Positions 48,331-59,851 are shown, counted from the stretch's first letter. The stretch is 64,000 nt of DNA from Nyssa sinensis (GCA_008638375.1 CM018051.1:33391740-33455739); one strand, 5' to 3'. A program made the numbers and translations. The notes: a model not told the origin generated them from the letters alone.

Positions 48331-48568
48331 AGTTTCTTGGTCTGTTCAGCACTGAGTTCTGTGAATAAGTCAAATAGAGATTCTCGGAATGGAATGAGAT
48401 ATGTAATTTGTGGTGATAAACTTTTAGAACACAATGAAAATATCCACGATCTTAGAGGGGAAAACTATTTTGGAGCATCATTTGTAAATTTGAAGTGTGT
48501 TTTCAATCATTTTAGTATTATTTTTTGATTGAAAAATTAAACAAACAAAATCATATTTCTAATGGTAT
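48331..48568. other. Unassigned AT-rich stretch
   Basis: Lies between the end of LTR I and the Copia 3' LTR. I see no gene, repeat or recognisable transposon sequence. It may be the older target DNA. Confidence 0.4.
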
Positions 48569-49079
48569 TTTTTCCCAAGATATTTACCCTATAGGGTATA
48601 TTGACTGAATAGGGTATATTGAAAATATTGATTTCTTTTTGGAACTTTAAAAATGAAAATTGTAAATGCACAATAAATAAACAAGAGAGAAAAAGAGAGA
48701 GAGAGCAAACACAAACATCCCCATTTGAGTTTTTCCACTACTCTGACCTCTTTGCAGGTAGAGACCAAACCTTTACAAAATGAAGACCGCAACCCTCTTA
48801 TCGTAGAAAAATATACCCTTTTGTCTCATTAGCTAGCACCTAGCCACAACTCTCACCACAATGAGATGATATAAAGATATTTACCAAATAACACTATTTT
48901 CTATAGTAGTTTTGATGCAATATAATGCTCACCATCTATAGATAGATAAGGTATAAGCTCTTAGTATTTAAGATGAGTATAACTTTTAGATCTAGATTTG
49001 GAAGATGTTAGATCTAAAGTCAATAACAAAGATGTGAAAGTATGACCTTGTAAGTGATGGCTTAGAAAGCCTTAGAGAA

Positions 49080-49091
49080 CCTCTATTTATA
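49080..49091 (-). promoter_or_regulatory. TATA box of the Copia LTR
   Basis: TATAAATAGAGG on the minus strand, a classic plant TATA context, about 950 bp into the LTR. It is followed in sense by the transcribed 3' half of the LTR. Confidence 0.65.
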
Positions 49092-49189
49092 GCCCTTTAA
49101 AGAAATATATCTGTTACTTTTTTTAAAAAAAAGTCGTTTCCCCTCTTTTTTGTTTGTTCAAAATTTGTATTTGTGATTGTCAAATTGAC

Positions 49190-49570
49190 AGAATCGGTCG
49201 ACTAAATCATTAACGAGTTGACTACAATGAGGATTGGTTGACTAATTAGGCCAACTGATTTCTCTAGAGGGTTTAAGGTTCATTTGGTTAAGAACAATCA
49301 CTTGACTGGTTCTATGGATCAGTCAATTGGTTCTATTTATACATTGTTTTGCCTTTGAGAAATGGTTGTCTGATATTTCCTTTAGGTCAACTGATTTGGA
49401 CAGAATGTTAAGGCAATACATCAAAATGGTTACTCAGTCGACTAATTTGTTTATACACTAATTTTTCTTGAAAGACAGTCGACTGATTATATTTAGAGGT
49501 CAATTGATTTGAGTAGTGAGTCTTCGGGCTGTTTTGTAAAACATCACCTAGTCAACTAGTTCCACGGATC
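49190..49570. repeat. Cluster of AGTCGACTG-type motifs in the Copia LTR
   Basis: Repeated degenerate GTCGACT/GTTGACT/AACTGAT motifs in both orientations, for example 49197, 49217, 49246, 49437 and 49476. Similar clusters lie at 21128-21255 and 51335-51460. Confidence 0.7.
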
Positions 49571-50031
49571 AGTTGACTAATTTAGACAGTGAGTGTCTTC
49601 TTGTTTATTTCTCTTAGTGTAGTTCTATCAAAACCTTTTGTTTTGAAAAATCATTTGAGGTTAGTTCTTATATGATCATTTTAAATAATGAGTGCTTACG
49701 ACCAATGATCAATCTAATGTTACATTACTCAAAACCCAAAACCCAAAATAAGGAAAAGAAAGTTTTCACTTGAATTCTTAGGCTTGAGTGTGTCCCATTG
49801 CTTGAATCGTCATGAGAGCATTCTAGTTGTTTTGATCTTTGCTTTGGAGCATATTTTTGAGTAAAATCTTTTAGCTTGATGGGCTTTTGTCATTTACTTG
49901 GTCAACAATCTTTTTTGACCTAGATGACCTATTTGCATTGTTACTTAGATAAAACATTAGTTCATTGGATAATGTTTTAAGATCATCAAAATTTCTGCGA
50001 TGCCCTTGGTTGAAAACCTTTAAGGCTAACA

Positions 50032-50050
50032 ATATTTCCCTTTTTTATGA
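50032..50050 (-). other. Polypurine-like tract of the Copia element
   Basis: On the minus strand AAAAAAGGGAAATAT directly precedes the LTR start TGTTAGCC, as expected for the plus-strand primer of SIRE-type elements. Confidence 0.65.
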
Positions 50051-50535
50051 TGACAAAATAATGTCCTTTGCAAAACGTGAATAAATATAAAAAATGATAG
50101 AGAGTAAAAATTATTGCATATAAGCTCACCCTATCAATTTGTAAGTTTGAATTCATGCCATAAGTTAATAGATCATTTTAATTTGGCATTTTTTTTTCTA
50201 TCTCCCCCTCTTAATATGAAGTTTTACAATTTAGGGTTAGAGACTTATTTCAACTTTCATGCTTTGTTTATGTATTTGAATATCATTATCAATAACAAAG
50301 ATTACACATAACACAAAAGATGGATATAACAAAAGATGCTTTTTCTATTCATATATGATCTTTTTCAATAGTAAGCATGAATTACAAGTATTAAAAAAGA
50401 AAAGAAAGACAATTACAAGAAGGATTTTGAATCAAAACACAAAAAAAAAAAAAAAAAATCCTATACTTTTTTCTATATCTTTTCTTCCTATTTCTCCTAT
50501 TCTTCTCCCCCTTTGTCATCTTAAAAAAAAATTAC

Positions 50536-51084
50536 TCAAGGTTGTCTAGGAGAAGGCCTGTGCCTAAGGATTTGTTGAAGAGTGTCCTTGACCTCGAGCA
50601 CCTCCATCTTTATTTCTCCGTACTTTCTCTCATTATGATCATAGAGAGAGTCTGCTCGAATTTTCAGAATATGGATGTCGGTTTCCATTGCCTCTACCCT
50701 ATCGGTGATGTCGGATAGATTTTTAGATAGATTGGATTCAATAGTCCGAATTTGAGTTAGGAGGTTGGCATCCATTTCCTTAAGAAAGGTGAGGATGAAG
50801 GAAGAGTCTATGTTTGGAACCAGAGAAGGAGTAAGAGAGGTGGTCTGTGGAGTAGGGTGAGTGGAAGAGAGAGTCTCTTGGCTTTTCTTGCGTATGGGAT
50901 CAAATTTGGGGACCCATCATTGGTCAATGGATTTTTATCCCATGGACTTCAGAGTGCCCTTGGAATAAATTTTCGTGTGGATGGGATTGTTGGGAAATCC
51001 CCTTGAGGGATATTAAAGATTTCAGATATGTTTTCGAGTTTAAGAGAGATGGAATGGTCAAAAACCCATGAGGCAGCAATAGAC
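50536..51084 (-). pseudogene. Possible env-like or extra 3' ORF of the Copia element
   Basis: Minus-strand coding-like region between RNase H and the 3' LTR. The C-terminal part (50536-50775, 79 aa from MDANLLTQIR) is a predicted coiled coil with heptad-like spacing. Upstream, with stops, I read SLKLENISEIFNIPQGDFP (about 50990-51050), then a Ser/Thr/Pro-rich linker. SIRE-clade elements often carry an env-like gene here, and the layout fits, but I see no clear membrane segment or diagnostic motif. It could also be an unrelated capsid-like accessory ORF. Confidence 0.42.
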
Positions 51085-51330
51085 ACCTCATTTTGAGACC
51101 CTTGATTGAATAAAGTTGGTTTCACCATTTTTGGTAAGTTGTTACAATATGTCCCATCTAGGGGTATTTTAGTAATTTTTCATTTCTCCCATAGAAGACA
51201 TTCCCATCATTTTTACCTATAGAGGGCATTTTCGTCATTTTCCTATAGAGGGCATTTTTGACATTTTATCCATAGAGCACATTTTGGTCATTTCACTTAT
51301 AGAGGGCATTCAAAACTCTATTTATAGAAA
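51085..51330 (+). repeat. LTR G-like fragment with minisatellite, opposite orientation to LTR G
   Basis: TAGACACCTCATTTTGAGAC starts it, equivalent to the start of LTR G. It is followed by CAATATGTCCCATCTAGGGG and about six units of the 27-bp minisatellite (CTATAGAGGGCATTTTxGTCATTTT). It lies within the 3' region of the Copia element. The right end is unclear, near a TATTTATAGAAACC sequence, and no duplication was found. Confidence 0.7.
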
Positions 51331-51483
51331 CCTTAATCAATCGACTAGTAGGTTGACTGGTTTGACTAGTAATACTCTATTTCTTTGATGTTTTAGCTTT
51401 AGTGGACCTTATGGTCAACTATTTTCCATTATCAATTGACTGGTATATGAAAACAGTCGACTCACTTGAGCAAAAGTGATTTT

Positions 51484-52095
51484 TATCACTTAGTTACTCA
51501 AATATTTTGAGTCAATCATTCCTAGTTCTCTTCTAATAAAGAAAAATCTTTCCTTTTGGAGTGGTTTGGTGAATATATCCGCTAATTGATGGCTTGTATC
51601 AATGAATTCAAGGATTATATCACCATTTTGTAAATGATCTCTAAGAAAATGATGTCTAATTTATATGTGTTTAGTTCTAGAGTGTTGGATTGGGTTTTTA
51701 CTTATGTTAATTGCACTAGTGTTATTATACTTAATTAGTATTAGATCATAGTTGAGCTTAAAATCTTGAAGTTATTGCTTCATGTGCAAAGTTTAAGCAT
51801 AACAACGTCTGGCTGACACATATTCTGCTTTGACCGTGGACAAGGCTACTGAATTTTTCTTTTTACTAAACCAAGATCCAAAGGAATTTCCCAGAAAATG
51901 ACAAGTTCCACTTGTATTTTTTCTATCAATCATGCAATTGACAAAATCAGCGCCCGAATAGCTTAATAGATCAAATGAGGTGTTCCTAGGATAGAATAGC
52001 CCTATATTAATTGTTCCTAGTAGGTATCTAAAGCTTCTTTTTATGACTTTTAGATGTGATTCCTTAGGACAAGATTGAAATATTACACCAAACAC
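51484..52095 (-). pseudogene. RNase H of the Copia element
   Basis: Degrades the RNA of the RNA-DNA hybrid. The motifs DRKNTSGTCHFLG, SKKKNSVALSTVKAEY and, after small breaks, CDNTSAINISKNP-like (stop-containing), RTKHI, VLEFIDTSHQLADIF-like and KPLQKERFFFIRRELGM (about 51500-51540) are the standard C-terminal half of Copia pol. The first block reads from 52095 and later ones continue past TAA near 51795. The frame ends about 51484. Confidence 0.88.
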
Positions 52096-52860
52096 AATGT
52101 CCGGTTTACATGCTGTGGATACAAGAGACTTCCAATCATTCCTTTATATTTTTTAATATCAACATTATTTTCTTTATCGTTTTTCTCAAGTTTAGTAGTA
52201 GCACTCATGGGAGTATTTAAGGGTTTTATTTCTTCCATTCCTAATCTTTTAAGTAGTTCTTTAACATACCTAGATTGATTGATAAATGGTCCTTCTTTAG
52301 AATGTTTTATTTGTAATCCTAAGAAGAAATTTAATTCACCCATCATGCTCATTTCAAATTCATCTTGCATGCACTTGGCAAAGTCCTTACATAGATTTTC
52401 ATTTGTTAAGCTAAATATAATGTCATCCATATATATTTGTACAATGAGCATTTCTTTCTCTTTTGTTTTAATAAAAAAAGTGGTATTTATTTTTCCTCTA
52501 GTGAATTTATTTTTAGTGAGGAAATCACTAAATCTTTCATACCAAGGTATAGGAGCTTATTTCAAAACATAGAGAGCCTTAACTAGTTTGTATACATGGT
52601 TTGGATTTTATGGTTTTCAAATCCAGGAGGTTGTTTAACATATACTTCCTTGGAAATGAATCTATTCAAGAATGCACCATTTACCTCCATTTAGTAGAGC
52701 TTAAACCCTTTTATGGCATGTAGAGACAAGTAAAATTCTTATGGCTTTTAATCTAGCAACTGAAGCAAAAGTTTCTTCATAATCAATACTCTCTTATTGG
52801 TTATATCCTTGGAGTACTAACCTAGCTTTGTTTCTAGTTAAGTTTCCTTCTTCGTCTTTC
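52083..52860 (-). pseudogene. Reverse transcriptase of the Copia element
   Basis: The catalytic box YMDDIIF starts near 52430 and is followed by ELNFFLGLQIKHSKEG, LNTPMSATTKLEKND and the IGSLLY box (52083-52451). Upstream, with stops, I read ESIDYEETFASVARLKAIRI (about 52730-52790) and NKARLVLQGYNQ (about 52800-52840), so nearly the whole polymerase is present but interrupted. Typical Ty1/Copia order, 3' of integrase. Confidence 0.9.
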
Positions 52861-53344
52861 TTGTTTCTAAAGACCAATTTTGTTCTAATTATGCTTTGTT
52901 CTATAGGTTTAGGAACAAAGTTCCAAAGGTTGTTTCTTTTAAATTGATTTAATTTTTCTTACATAGCTAATATCCAAGATTCATCATTTTCAACTTCTTG
53001 AATGTTTTTAGGTTCAATTTTAGATAGAAATTCTAGATTGTTGCATACATTTCTCAATGATGCTCTAGTAGCAACTTTTTGAGTTGGTTCACCAATGATT
53101 TGATCTTTAGGATAATTTTTTACAAACTTCCATTCTTTGGAAGGGTCTAATCCAACATTTTGAGTTACAATTTCATTTTCTATTTCATTTTCTTTTTCTT
53201 CTTTTCCATTTTCAAGATATTGATGATTTTCATTATTGTTTTGAAGCGGTTCATTTGTATTTAAACCATTTGTACATCATCATCGTCTACATTCTTCTTT
53301 GAGATGTGAGGATAAGATTCATCAAACAAAACATGTATAGATTC
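52861..53344 (-). other. Integrase-RT linker of the Copia element
   Basis: Low-complexity, Asn/Glu/Lys-rich readings on the minus strand with stops. This is the linker usual between integrase and RT in Copia polyproteins. No separate gene. Confidence 0.6.
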
Positions 53345-54185
53345 TTATAATGTTAGAGTTCTTTTGTTAAAGATTTTATATGCTTTGCTTATGTTAGAAT
53401 ATCCTAAGAAGATTCCTTCATCGGATTTAACATCAAGCTTTCCTAAATTTTCTTTATCGTTTAGGAGATAACATTTACATCCAAATACATGAAAGTAGCT
53501 AATGATTGGTTTTTTTCTATTCCAAGGTTCATAAAGAGTTTTATTAAGTTTTGGCCTTATAATCACTCTATTTATCACATAACAAGCAATGTTTACTACT
53601 TCAACCCAAAAGTATTTAGATAAGTTATGTTCATTAAGTGTTGTTCTAGCCATTTATTGAAGTGATCTATTTTTCCTTTCAACTACTCCATTTTGTTGAG
53701 GTGTCCTAGAAGCTAAGAAATTATGACCAATTCTGCATTCATCACAATATTTTTGTATATCTTTATTATCGATTCTTTACCCCTATCAGTTCTAACATTA
53801 TTAAATGAGTATCCCTTTTCATTTTGGATTCTTTTACATAATTTTGTGAAGGCTTCATTTGCCTCATCCTTGTGAGAGATGAACAATACCCAAGTATGTC
53901 TTAAATAGTCATCTACAATAACAAAGGCATAATATTTTTCTCCTAAGCTTGCAACTTTAGTTGGTCTAAATAGATCCAAATGCAATACTTGTAGTGGTAT
54001 ACTTGTTGAAATGTTCTTCTTTTTGAAGGAAAATTTCACTTGCTACCCTAGTTAGCAAGCACCACATACACTATCCTTTATAAATTTTGTTTGGGGTTGA
54101 CCTCTAACTAATTCACGTCTAGAAAAGTTAAAGATTAATTTCATGCTTGCATAACCTAATCTTTTATGCCATAACCAACTATTTT
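53345..54185 (-). pseudogene. GAG pre-integrase and integrase of the Copia element
   Basis: The GAG pre-integrase motif WLWHKRLGYASMKL (about 54140-54185) sits right at the edge of inserted LTR D. The integrase core follows: LHLDLFRPTKVASLGEKYYAF, then VRTDRGKE (about 53775) with the second catalytic Asp. The C-terminal region has WVEVVNIACYVINR, YEPWNRKKP and VFGCKCYLLND (53345-53653). The frame changes near 53655-53715. The open frame at 54052-54342 is a chimera: its N-terminal half is LTR D sequence read through into the Copia frame. Confidence 0.9.
54181..54185. repeat. Target-site duplication, solo LTR D, left copy
   Basis: ATTTT, identical to 58340-58344. Confidence 0.88.
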
Positions 54186-57100
54186 TGTCACGACCCGAAA
54201 TCCACCCTGTGCGGATCCCCGGATCGCGACCCGCCACCCTCAGACCTGGGGGCCATTGGGCGGAACAGTCCTGTGAGCAGCGGTATCGGACGGCGGTGCA
54301 ACTCGTGTTTTGCGGAATCGTGAAAACTTTTTCTTTTCTCATTTAAAATTTAAGCACATCGCCCGGTACTGCCGCTCTACTCATATGCATACACATGGTT
54401 ATACAATCAAAGGATAACTAAAATTTTAAAGACTTAAATCATACAACCATCAACATTAATTACACCGTAGGGTTTATACATATTGTCGTACTGTATGTTA
54501 AACATAAGTGCTAATAAACTCTACATAACTCCAAAAGGAACCATCTAATTATATCTCCATAAGCTGGCAAATTTACCGTCTTCAAAACTCGACTGTTGTC
54601 AGTCACTTGAAAGGGGGATCCGAACAAAGTCCGGGTAAGCTAATCTAAGCTTGTGAGCAATTCCAACATTCATCATGGGGTTTTCAATCAACAGTGGTTT
54701 TAGCTCATAAAGGTTTATAAATCAATCATTGTCAATTGTTCGTATCTTTTGAACACAGAATATATGCATTCATAAAACTCATAGCTTTGAAACATGTAAA
54801 GTATTCAAGCTAACATATGCTTTTTCATATAAAACATGTAACTTTGAATACAAATATATGCATTCCATAAAACTCACAGCTTTGAAACATGTAAAGTGTT
54901 CAAGCTAACATATGTTTTTTCATATAAAACTTGTAACTTTGAATACAAATATATGCATTCCATAAAACTCATAGCTTTGAAACATGAAAAGTGTTCAAGT
55001 TAAAAATATGTTCTTCTTTAAATAGAGTATATATAAACTCAAACATGTAAATATGAAAATGAGGGTAAAACCTGCTTCCATTTTCAAAACTTTAACTTTT
55101 TCTCACTTTAGCTCTTGGAATCTGTTTCGAACCAGACTCCCGTTTTACTCTTGTCGAGATATCTCTTTGCCTGTGGGATTAGATCCTGCTACCAAGCATT
55201 TGACAATCAATTGAATTCCGTAGAACCCAAAAGCTTGTCGGCTCCACAGGATAATAGAGTCCCTTGCGAACTCCAATACCCCGTCTCGTGCTTATGCACA
55301 GTTATCTTGTATTTCAAGAAAACTACTTTTATCTCATGGCTTCTTCTCATAAATACTATTTAAGAGTATTCAAACACAAAGTATATAACTTTATAATAGA
55401 ACTTTCAATTCTCAGAATATACGAATTCAGAATATATCTCAGAGATTTTGCAATTTAATAAAAACTCAAACATGCTAAGGCATATTTAAAGGAACTGTAA
55501 ATAAATCTGTTATCTGAGCAGAGTAATTTAAAATAGAAGGCGTATGAAAACTGAATTCGATATTCAAATACTTTTCATGACTTGAACTCAAAACTTCTTT
55601 GAAATTCGTGAAGTTAAATCTCCACTTCGAATGTAGGGTTACTCACCTTGGTCCTTTAGGGTTAGTGCTAATAATGCGCTTTCCCACTTTCCTTGTAGTT
55701 CCTAAGAACAATTCATAAACATCTCATCAACTTCACATTCATTGTAATATCATCTCGATATTCCTTAACTTATGCTTAAATCGTATTAGAGTCTAAAACG
55801 ATTTCATAATTTCATATGTACTTAACTTAACTTGTACTCTTAACCTATAACACAATTAATGTGTTAGGAATTGAATTTATTTCAATTTATACTCTTTTGA
55901 TATCTCCATAAACTTTAATTTAAATTTATTTACTTCCCATATTTACGTGTTGTGTCTTTTCGTAATTCATTTTCTCGTATACGCCTTAGTATTAGTACTT
56001 TGGCATTACTTTAATTTATAGTCATCTGACAGATGCTATTCAACAAATTTTATGTCCTTTTATTTTAGACATTTCTTTTGGTCGAATAGACTCTACCATT
56101 GAGTTTGGAGCGTCGAAGAAAGTTAGTTTAGGCTTTCCAAGAATTCAATTTGGACTTTCATATGTAAAAGGACAGAATGGTCATTTATCGTTTTACGTGT
56201 CATATTTTTCGTACTTCGTTTCAATAATTTGGACTCCATTATTGAGTCCAAAAGGTCGAAGAAAGTCAATTTAGACCTTCCCTAGTTTTAATTTGGCTTT
56301 TAGGGTACTGGGGTAATTTGGTCATTTTACCCCCTTACGTGTCCTTATGTTCGGGACCTCATCTCGTGTCGTGGAGCTTACCATTGGACTCAGAAGGTCC
56401 GAGATAGTAAGAATTTACTAATAATTTGTTTATTTTGGACAAGGGGTATTTTGGTCATTTACCCTTTTACGTGTCTTTATTTTTCGGGCTCCGTCTCATA
56501 AAACAAACCCTACTATTAGTCTCAGAATATCCAAAATAGTAAGGATACACTATTCATATGTTTAATTTGGACTTCATTTGCTTCGTATATGACTCAAGGG
56601 CAAAATAGTAATTTTGCTTTCTTTATTAAATAATTAAATTAATTATTTAATTGTTTAATTATTTTTCTAGGGGTTTAATTGCATAAAATTATCATCAGTT
56701 GGGCCACAGTAGGATTGTCCAGAAGTTCTGGGGTCAATCCGTAAATAGCAAAAGTGTTGGTTTATTGATTTAAATTAAAACCAGAAAACCAAAGGGTTCA
56801 ATTAAATCATAAGTGAACCGGTCCAGTCCGGTTATAAACCAACCGGTTCAGTGGGTTTATATGCGTCTGGTTGACGTCATGATGACGTCAGCCCTAGTGT
56901 TCATTTAAATTAAACCAATGCAAAACGTCGTCGTCCAATTAATTCGGTGGCAAGCCCAGAGGCTGCCACGTATCCGAGTCGACTCAGCCTCTTTTTAAAA
57001 ACCGAGTTGACCCATCTTCTTCTTCCCCACGTCGACCACGACTGAAAACCCTAATCCCGTTTCCTTTTTCTTCCATTTTCATGAGCTTCTACTCAACCAA

Positions 57101-57811
57101 TCTCTACTGTTTCTAACCTAATCCATTTCTGGAACATTGGTTAAGAGTTTAGCATTCATTTTAGACTTTGAAACCTCTTCATATGTTCAGTTTAGGACGG
57201 GATAATCCAAACTATAAACCCACGGCTCATGCTCATTTCTTGATCATTTTCCATGGGGCTTAACTTGTTTTGATCCCCTCTTCGTAGGGATTCAGTTTTC
57301 ATTCTTTTATTTGAGTTTTGATACAATTTTAAAGAAAGTGTTCAACCACCCGTATCCTGCAACTGAAAATTTGAGGGTTGTTTCTATGGTTTTGTGATCG
57401 CGGCTAGGGTTTTTCAGGACCCTTACGACCTCACCTTGAAGCCCCTATGCTTTATTTTTTATTTGAATGCCAACGTTTCAGACCTGTATTAACCCAGGTC
57501 CTACCATGGCTGCTGTTCTGGGTTTGTTGTTTTGAGGTGTTTTTAAGCTTAAATCTCATGCTTGTTATGATTAGAATGTGTTCTACATATCATATATACA
57601 TAAACAAGTTAAAAACAACCTATCTTCATGCTTAAATTCTAGAGAGAGAATTTGACAAGTTCATGTGTTCTCACCTTTTGGGTTGTTGTTCTTGCCCCTT
57701 TTCCTCTCTGATTCTTCTTCTATCCTCCTCATTTCCCTTCTTTTGATTTCTTTCACAAGAAAAAAAGCATGGTTTACATGCTTTTAAAGAGAACCAACCG
57801 ACCCTTCTCTC

Positions 57812-57816
<5 letters not shown>

Positions 57817-57842
<26 letters not shown>
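57817..57842. repeat. (CT)n microsatellite in LTR D
   Basis: GA on the LTR sense strand, at the position of the purine tract in the other LTRs. Confidence 0.9.
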
Positions 57843-57845
<3 letters not shown>

Positions 57846-57956
57846 ATGTCCCAGCCCCTATTCTTGACTTCTCATAAATTTCTCTTACACCTAATCAATT
57901 TAACTTTCCAATTTCTCAGCTTTTCCTTCAATCTATGTTTGATATTTTGCATGTAT

Positions 57957-57957
57957 A

Positions 57958-57988
<31 letters not shown>

Positions 57989-58060
57989 CACACAACACAC
58001 ACACATGCACATGAGAACACACACACTCTCTCTCTCTGCCGACACACACACACACTTGCA
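57957..58060. repeat. (AT)n/(CA)n/(CT)n microsatellite cluster in LTR D
   Basis: AT run (57957-57981) followed by CA and CT runs. It produces overlapping artefactual frames on both strands. Confidence 0.88.
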
Positions 58061-58339
58061 CACTGTTTGGGCACACACTCAAAGATATTTTGTGTTTTAT
58101 ATGTATATTATATACACACATACATACATACTTCATTACATGTTCATATACATCACACATATTTCATGTGTATAATTGTGTGCCATAATCTTTTAAATCT
58201 TAATTAAAAATGATTATCTTAATTAATTAATTTAAATAATTAATCAATTATTCTCTTGAGTGTAAATATCTTTACACTAATTTTTCTTAATTTCGTAATG
58301 CGTGCCAGATGACCCGGTATCCCGGGTTGGGATATTACA

Positions 58340-58344
58340 ATTTT
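58340..58344. repeat. Target-site duplication, solo LTR D, right copy
   Basis: ATTTT, identical to 54181-54185. Confidence 0.88.
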
Positions 58345-58760
58345 CATTTAAGGTTGCAAAACATTACACATTTTGTGAAGCAATGTCATCAAAATTAAAG
58401 CAATAGATATTGTTATCCCTATATGGAACAAATAGAATATTTTCATAGTTGCATGCATATTTAATTAGATATTTATTGGCTTAAAAAACAACAACATAAC
58501 CTTTATCACATAGTTGACTAATACTTTGTAAGTTATGTTTCAAGCCAGCAACAAGAAGCACATTTTCAATAGATAAAGAAGAGTTTTTACCTATGCTTCC
58601 CATGCCAATTATTTTACCTCTTGAGTTGTCCCCAAAGCTCACATATCCACCATATTTTGTAGTGAGGAATGTGAACTTGGCTTTGTCTCCGATCATATTC
58701 CTTGAGCATCCACTATGAAGGAACCATTTGTTCTTGTTTGAGGAGGACTTCAAACACATC
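58345..58760 (-). pseudogene. Protease of the Copia element
   Basis: Aspartic protease domain on the minus strand. The usual WFLDSGCSRHMTGD reads [14 protein letters not shown] (about 58700), so the catalytic Asp is replaced by His (D to H) and this copy would be inactive. Next come [25 protein letters not shown] and [20 protein letters not shown] blocks typical of Copia. It is separated from integrase by LTR D. Confidence 0.88.
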
Positions 58761-59796
58761 TACAAAATCAAGTTAAGTAACTCCTTTTGGTACCCAAACC
58801 TTCTTGGGTCCTTGAGGGTTAGTCTTAGGTTACCAAGTTCCTTTTGGAACCCAAATCATTTTGCCTTTGTCCTTTATGCCTTTTTTAGATTTTATTAAAG
58901 ATTGTGCATGAATGGCTGCATTTGAATTAGAGGCTTTTACAAAGAAATTTTGATAAAAATTTTATTTGATATGAGCATTATATCCCAAACCTGCTTTATC
59001 AAACATACATTTTTGTTGTGAGATGATTTTATATAAAATTGCACTTCCCTTAATAAACCTTTTGATGGTAAAATTTAGATCAACCGTCTTTTTCTTGAGA
59101 GATAAGTTTTCTTCCTTATTTTTTAAAATCAAGGAATCTTTTTTTTTCTTTAAAATCTCATTTTGGTCATTTGAAGCTTGAAGACCGTTTGAAAGAGATG
59201 AGATTTTCTTTTTAAGATCCTTTGCTTCTTGAATAGCCGTCACTTTGGCTTCCTATGTCCTTGAAAGAGACCTAAGGATTTTTCTTACAATTTTAATGTT
59301 AATATAGCTCTTGCCAAGAATTTTCAAAGAGTTAATAATGTTAGTTAAGCAAGTAAACATTTCGGGTATGGACTCACTATCATTTACTTTAAATAGTTTA
59401 TACTTATGAACTAGCATGCTAATTTTAGACCTTTGACTTGATTTGTACCTTCGTAGGTAACTTCGAGTTTATCCCATTTCTTCTTTGTGGATTCCCAACC
59501 GGAGATTCTACTGAACTCATTTATATTTGAGGCACAATATAAATTAACTCATTCCCTTAGCATTTAGTTGAATGAGTTTGAGATCCTTTTCATCCCATTA
59601 TTGTTCTTCTTTAGCAACTTTGGTGGTGTTAGTAGAACTTTCATCCATTTGTAATGACCTTCCATATTTCATAATCTAAGACTTGGAGATAGATCTTCAT
59701 TCTAGCCTTCTAATAAGTATAATTTTGGCCATTAAACAAAGGAAGACTATTTGTTGATTGCCCTTCGGCAAAGACGGTTCCTACAATATTTGACAT
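58761..59796 (-). pseudogene. gag: gag of the Copia element (SIRE-like)
   Basis: Chosen start: ATG at 59796 (minus), opening MSNIVGTVFAEGQSTNS, followed by LPLFNGQNYTY and, after a stop in place of Trp, KARMKIYLQVLDYEIWKV, the N-terminal domain of SIRE-type Gag. The middle is frameshifted, with KYKLFKVNDSESIPEMF-like sequence (about 59360-59410). The C-terminal region is a Lys/Asn-rich coiled coil (58962-59243) ending QQKCMFDKAGLGYNAHI, also characteristic. A zinc knuckle is not seen. Gag would form the particle. Confidence 0.82.
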
Positions 59797-59838
59797 ATAT
59801 TTTCTTTTAGAGTATTAACTCTATTTTATAAGAAACGA

Positions 59839-59851
59839 GCCTTTGATACCA
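59839..59851 (-). other. Primer-binding-site-like sequence of the Copia element
   Basis: On the minus strand TGGTATCAAAGGC, a decayed iMet PBS (expected TGGTATCAGAGC), beginning three bases from the LTR end at 59854. Confidence 0.65.

Larger units (their letters stand above)
48569..50031 (-). repeat. 3' LTR of the Copia element (about 1.46 kb)
   Basis: In its own sense it starts TGTTAGCCTTAAAGG just after a purine-rich tract and ends GGGTAAATATCTTGGG(A)n, matching the end of the 5' LTR at 59854 (GGGTAAATATTTGGGCAACA). TATA box at 49080-49091. An array of AGTCGACT-type motifs lies at 49190-49570. Short frames here have no domain. The last two bases of the LTR end have drifted from CA. Confidence 0.82.
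54186..58339 (-). mobile_element. Solo LTR D, Gypsy, reverse orientation (4154 bp)
   Basis: TGTCACGACCCGAAATCC at the left and CCGGGTTGGGATATTACA at the right, with a perfect ATTTT duplication, inserted between the protease and integrase parts of the Copia element. Same family as B and C. The 54186-55680 part aligns in order with LTR C, including the duplicated AAACTCATAGCTTTGAAACA blocks (three copies near 54774, 54857 and 54963). It carries four roughly 140-bp modules (about 56080-56540, reverse), a (CT)n tract (57817-57842) and AT/CA microsatellites (57957-58060). No coding domain. Confidence 0.93.

Noticed and set aside
48246..48528. Possible short host ORFs between LTR I and the Copia LTR
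   Set aside because: Overlapping short frames with no recognisable domain, partly inside the LTR end.
57846..58175. 109-codon frame in LTR D
   Set aside because: Low-complexity peptide from AT/CA/CT microsatellites in a non-coding LTR.
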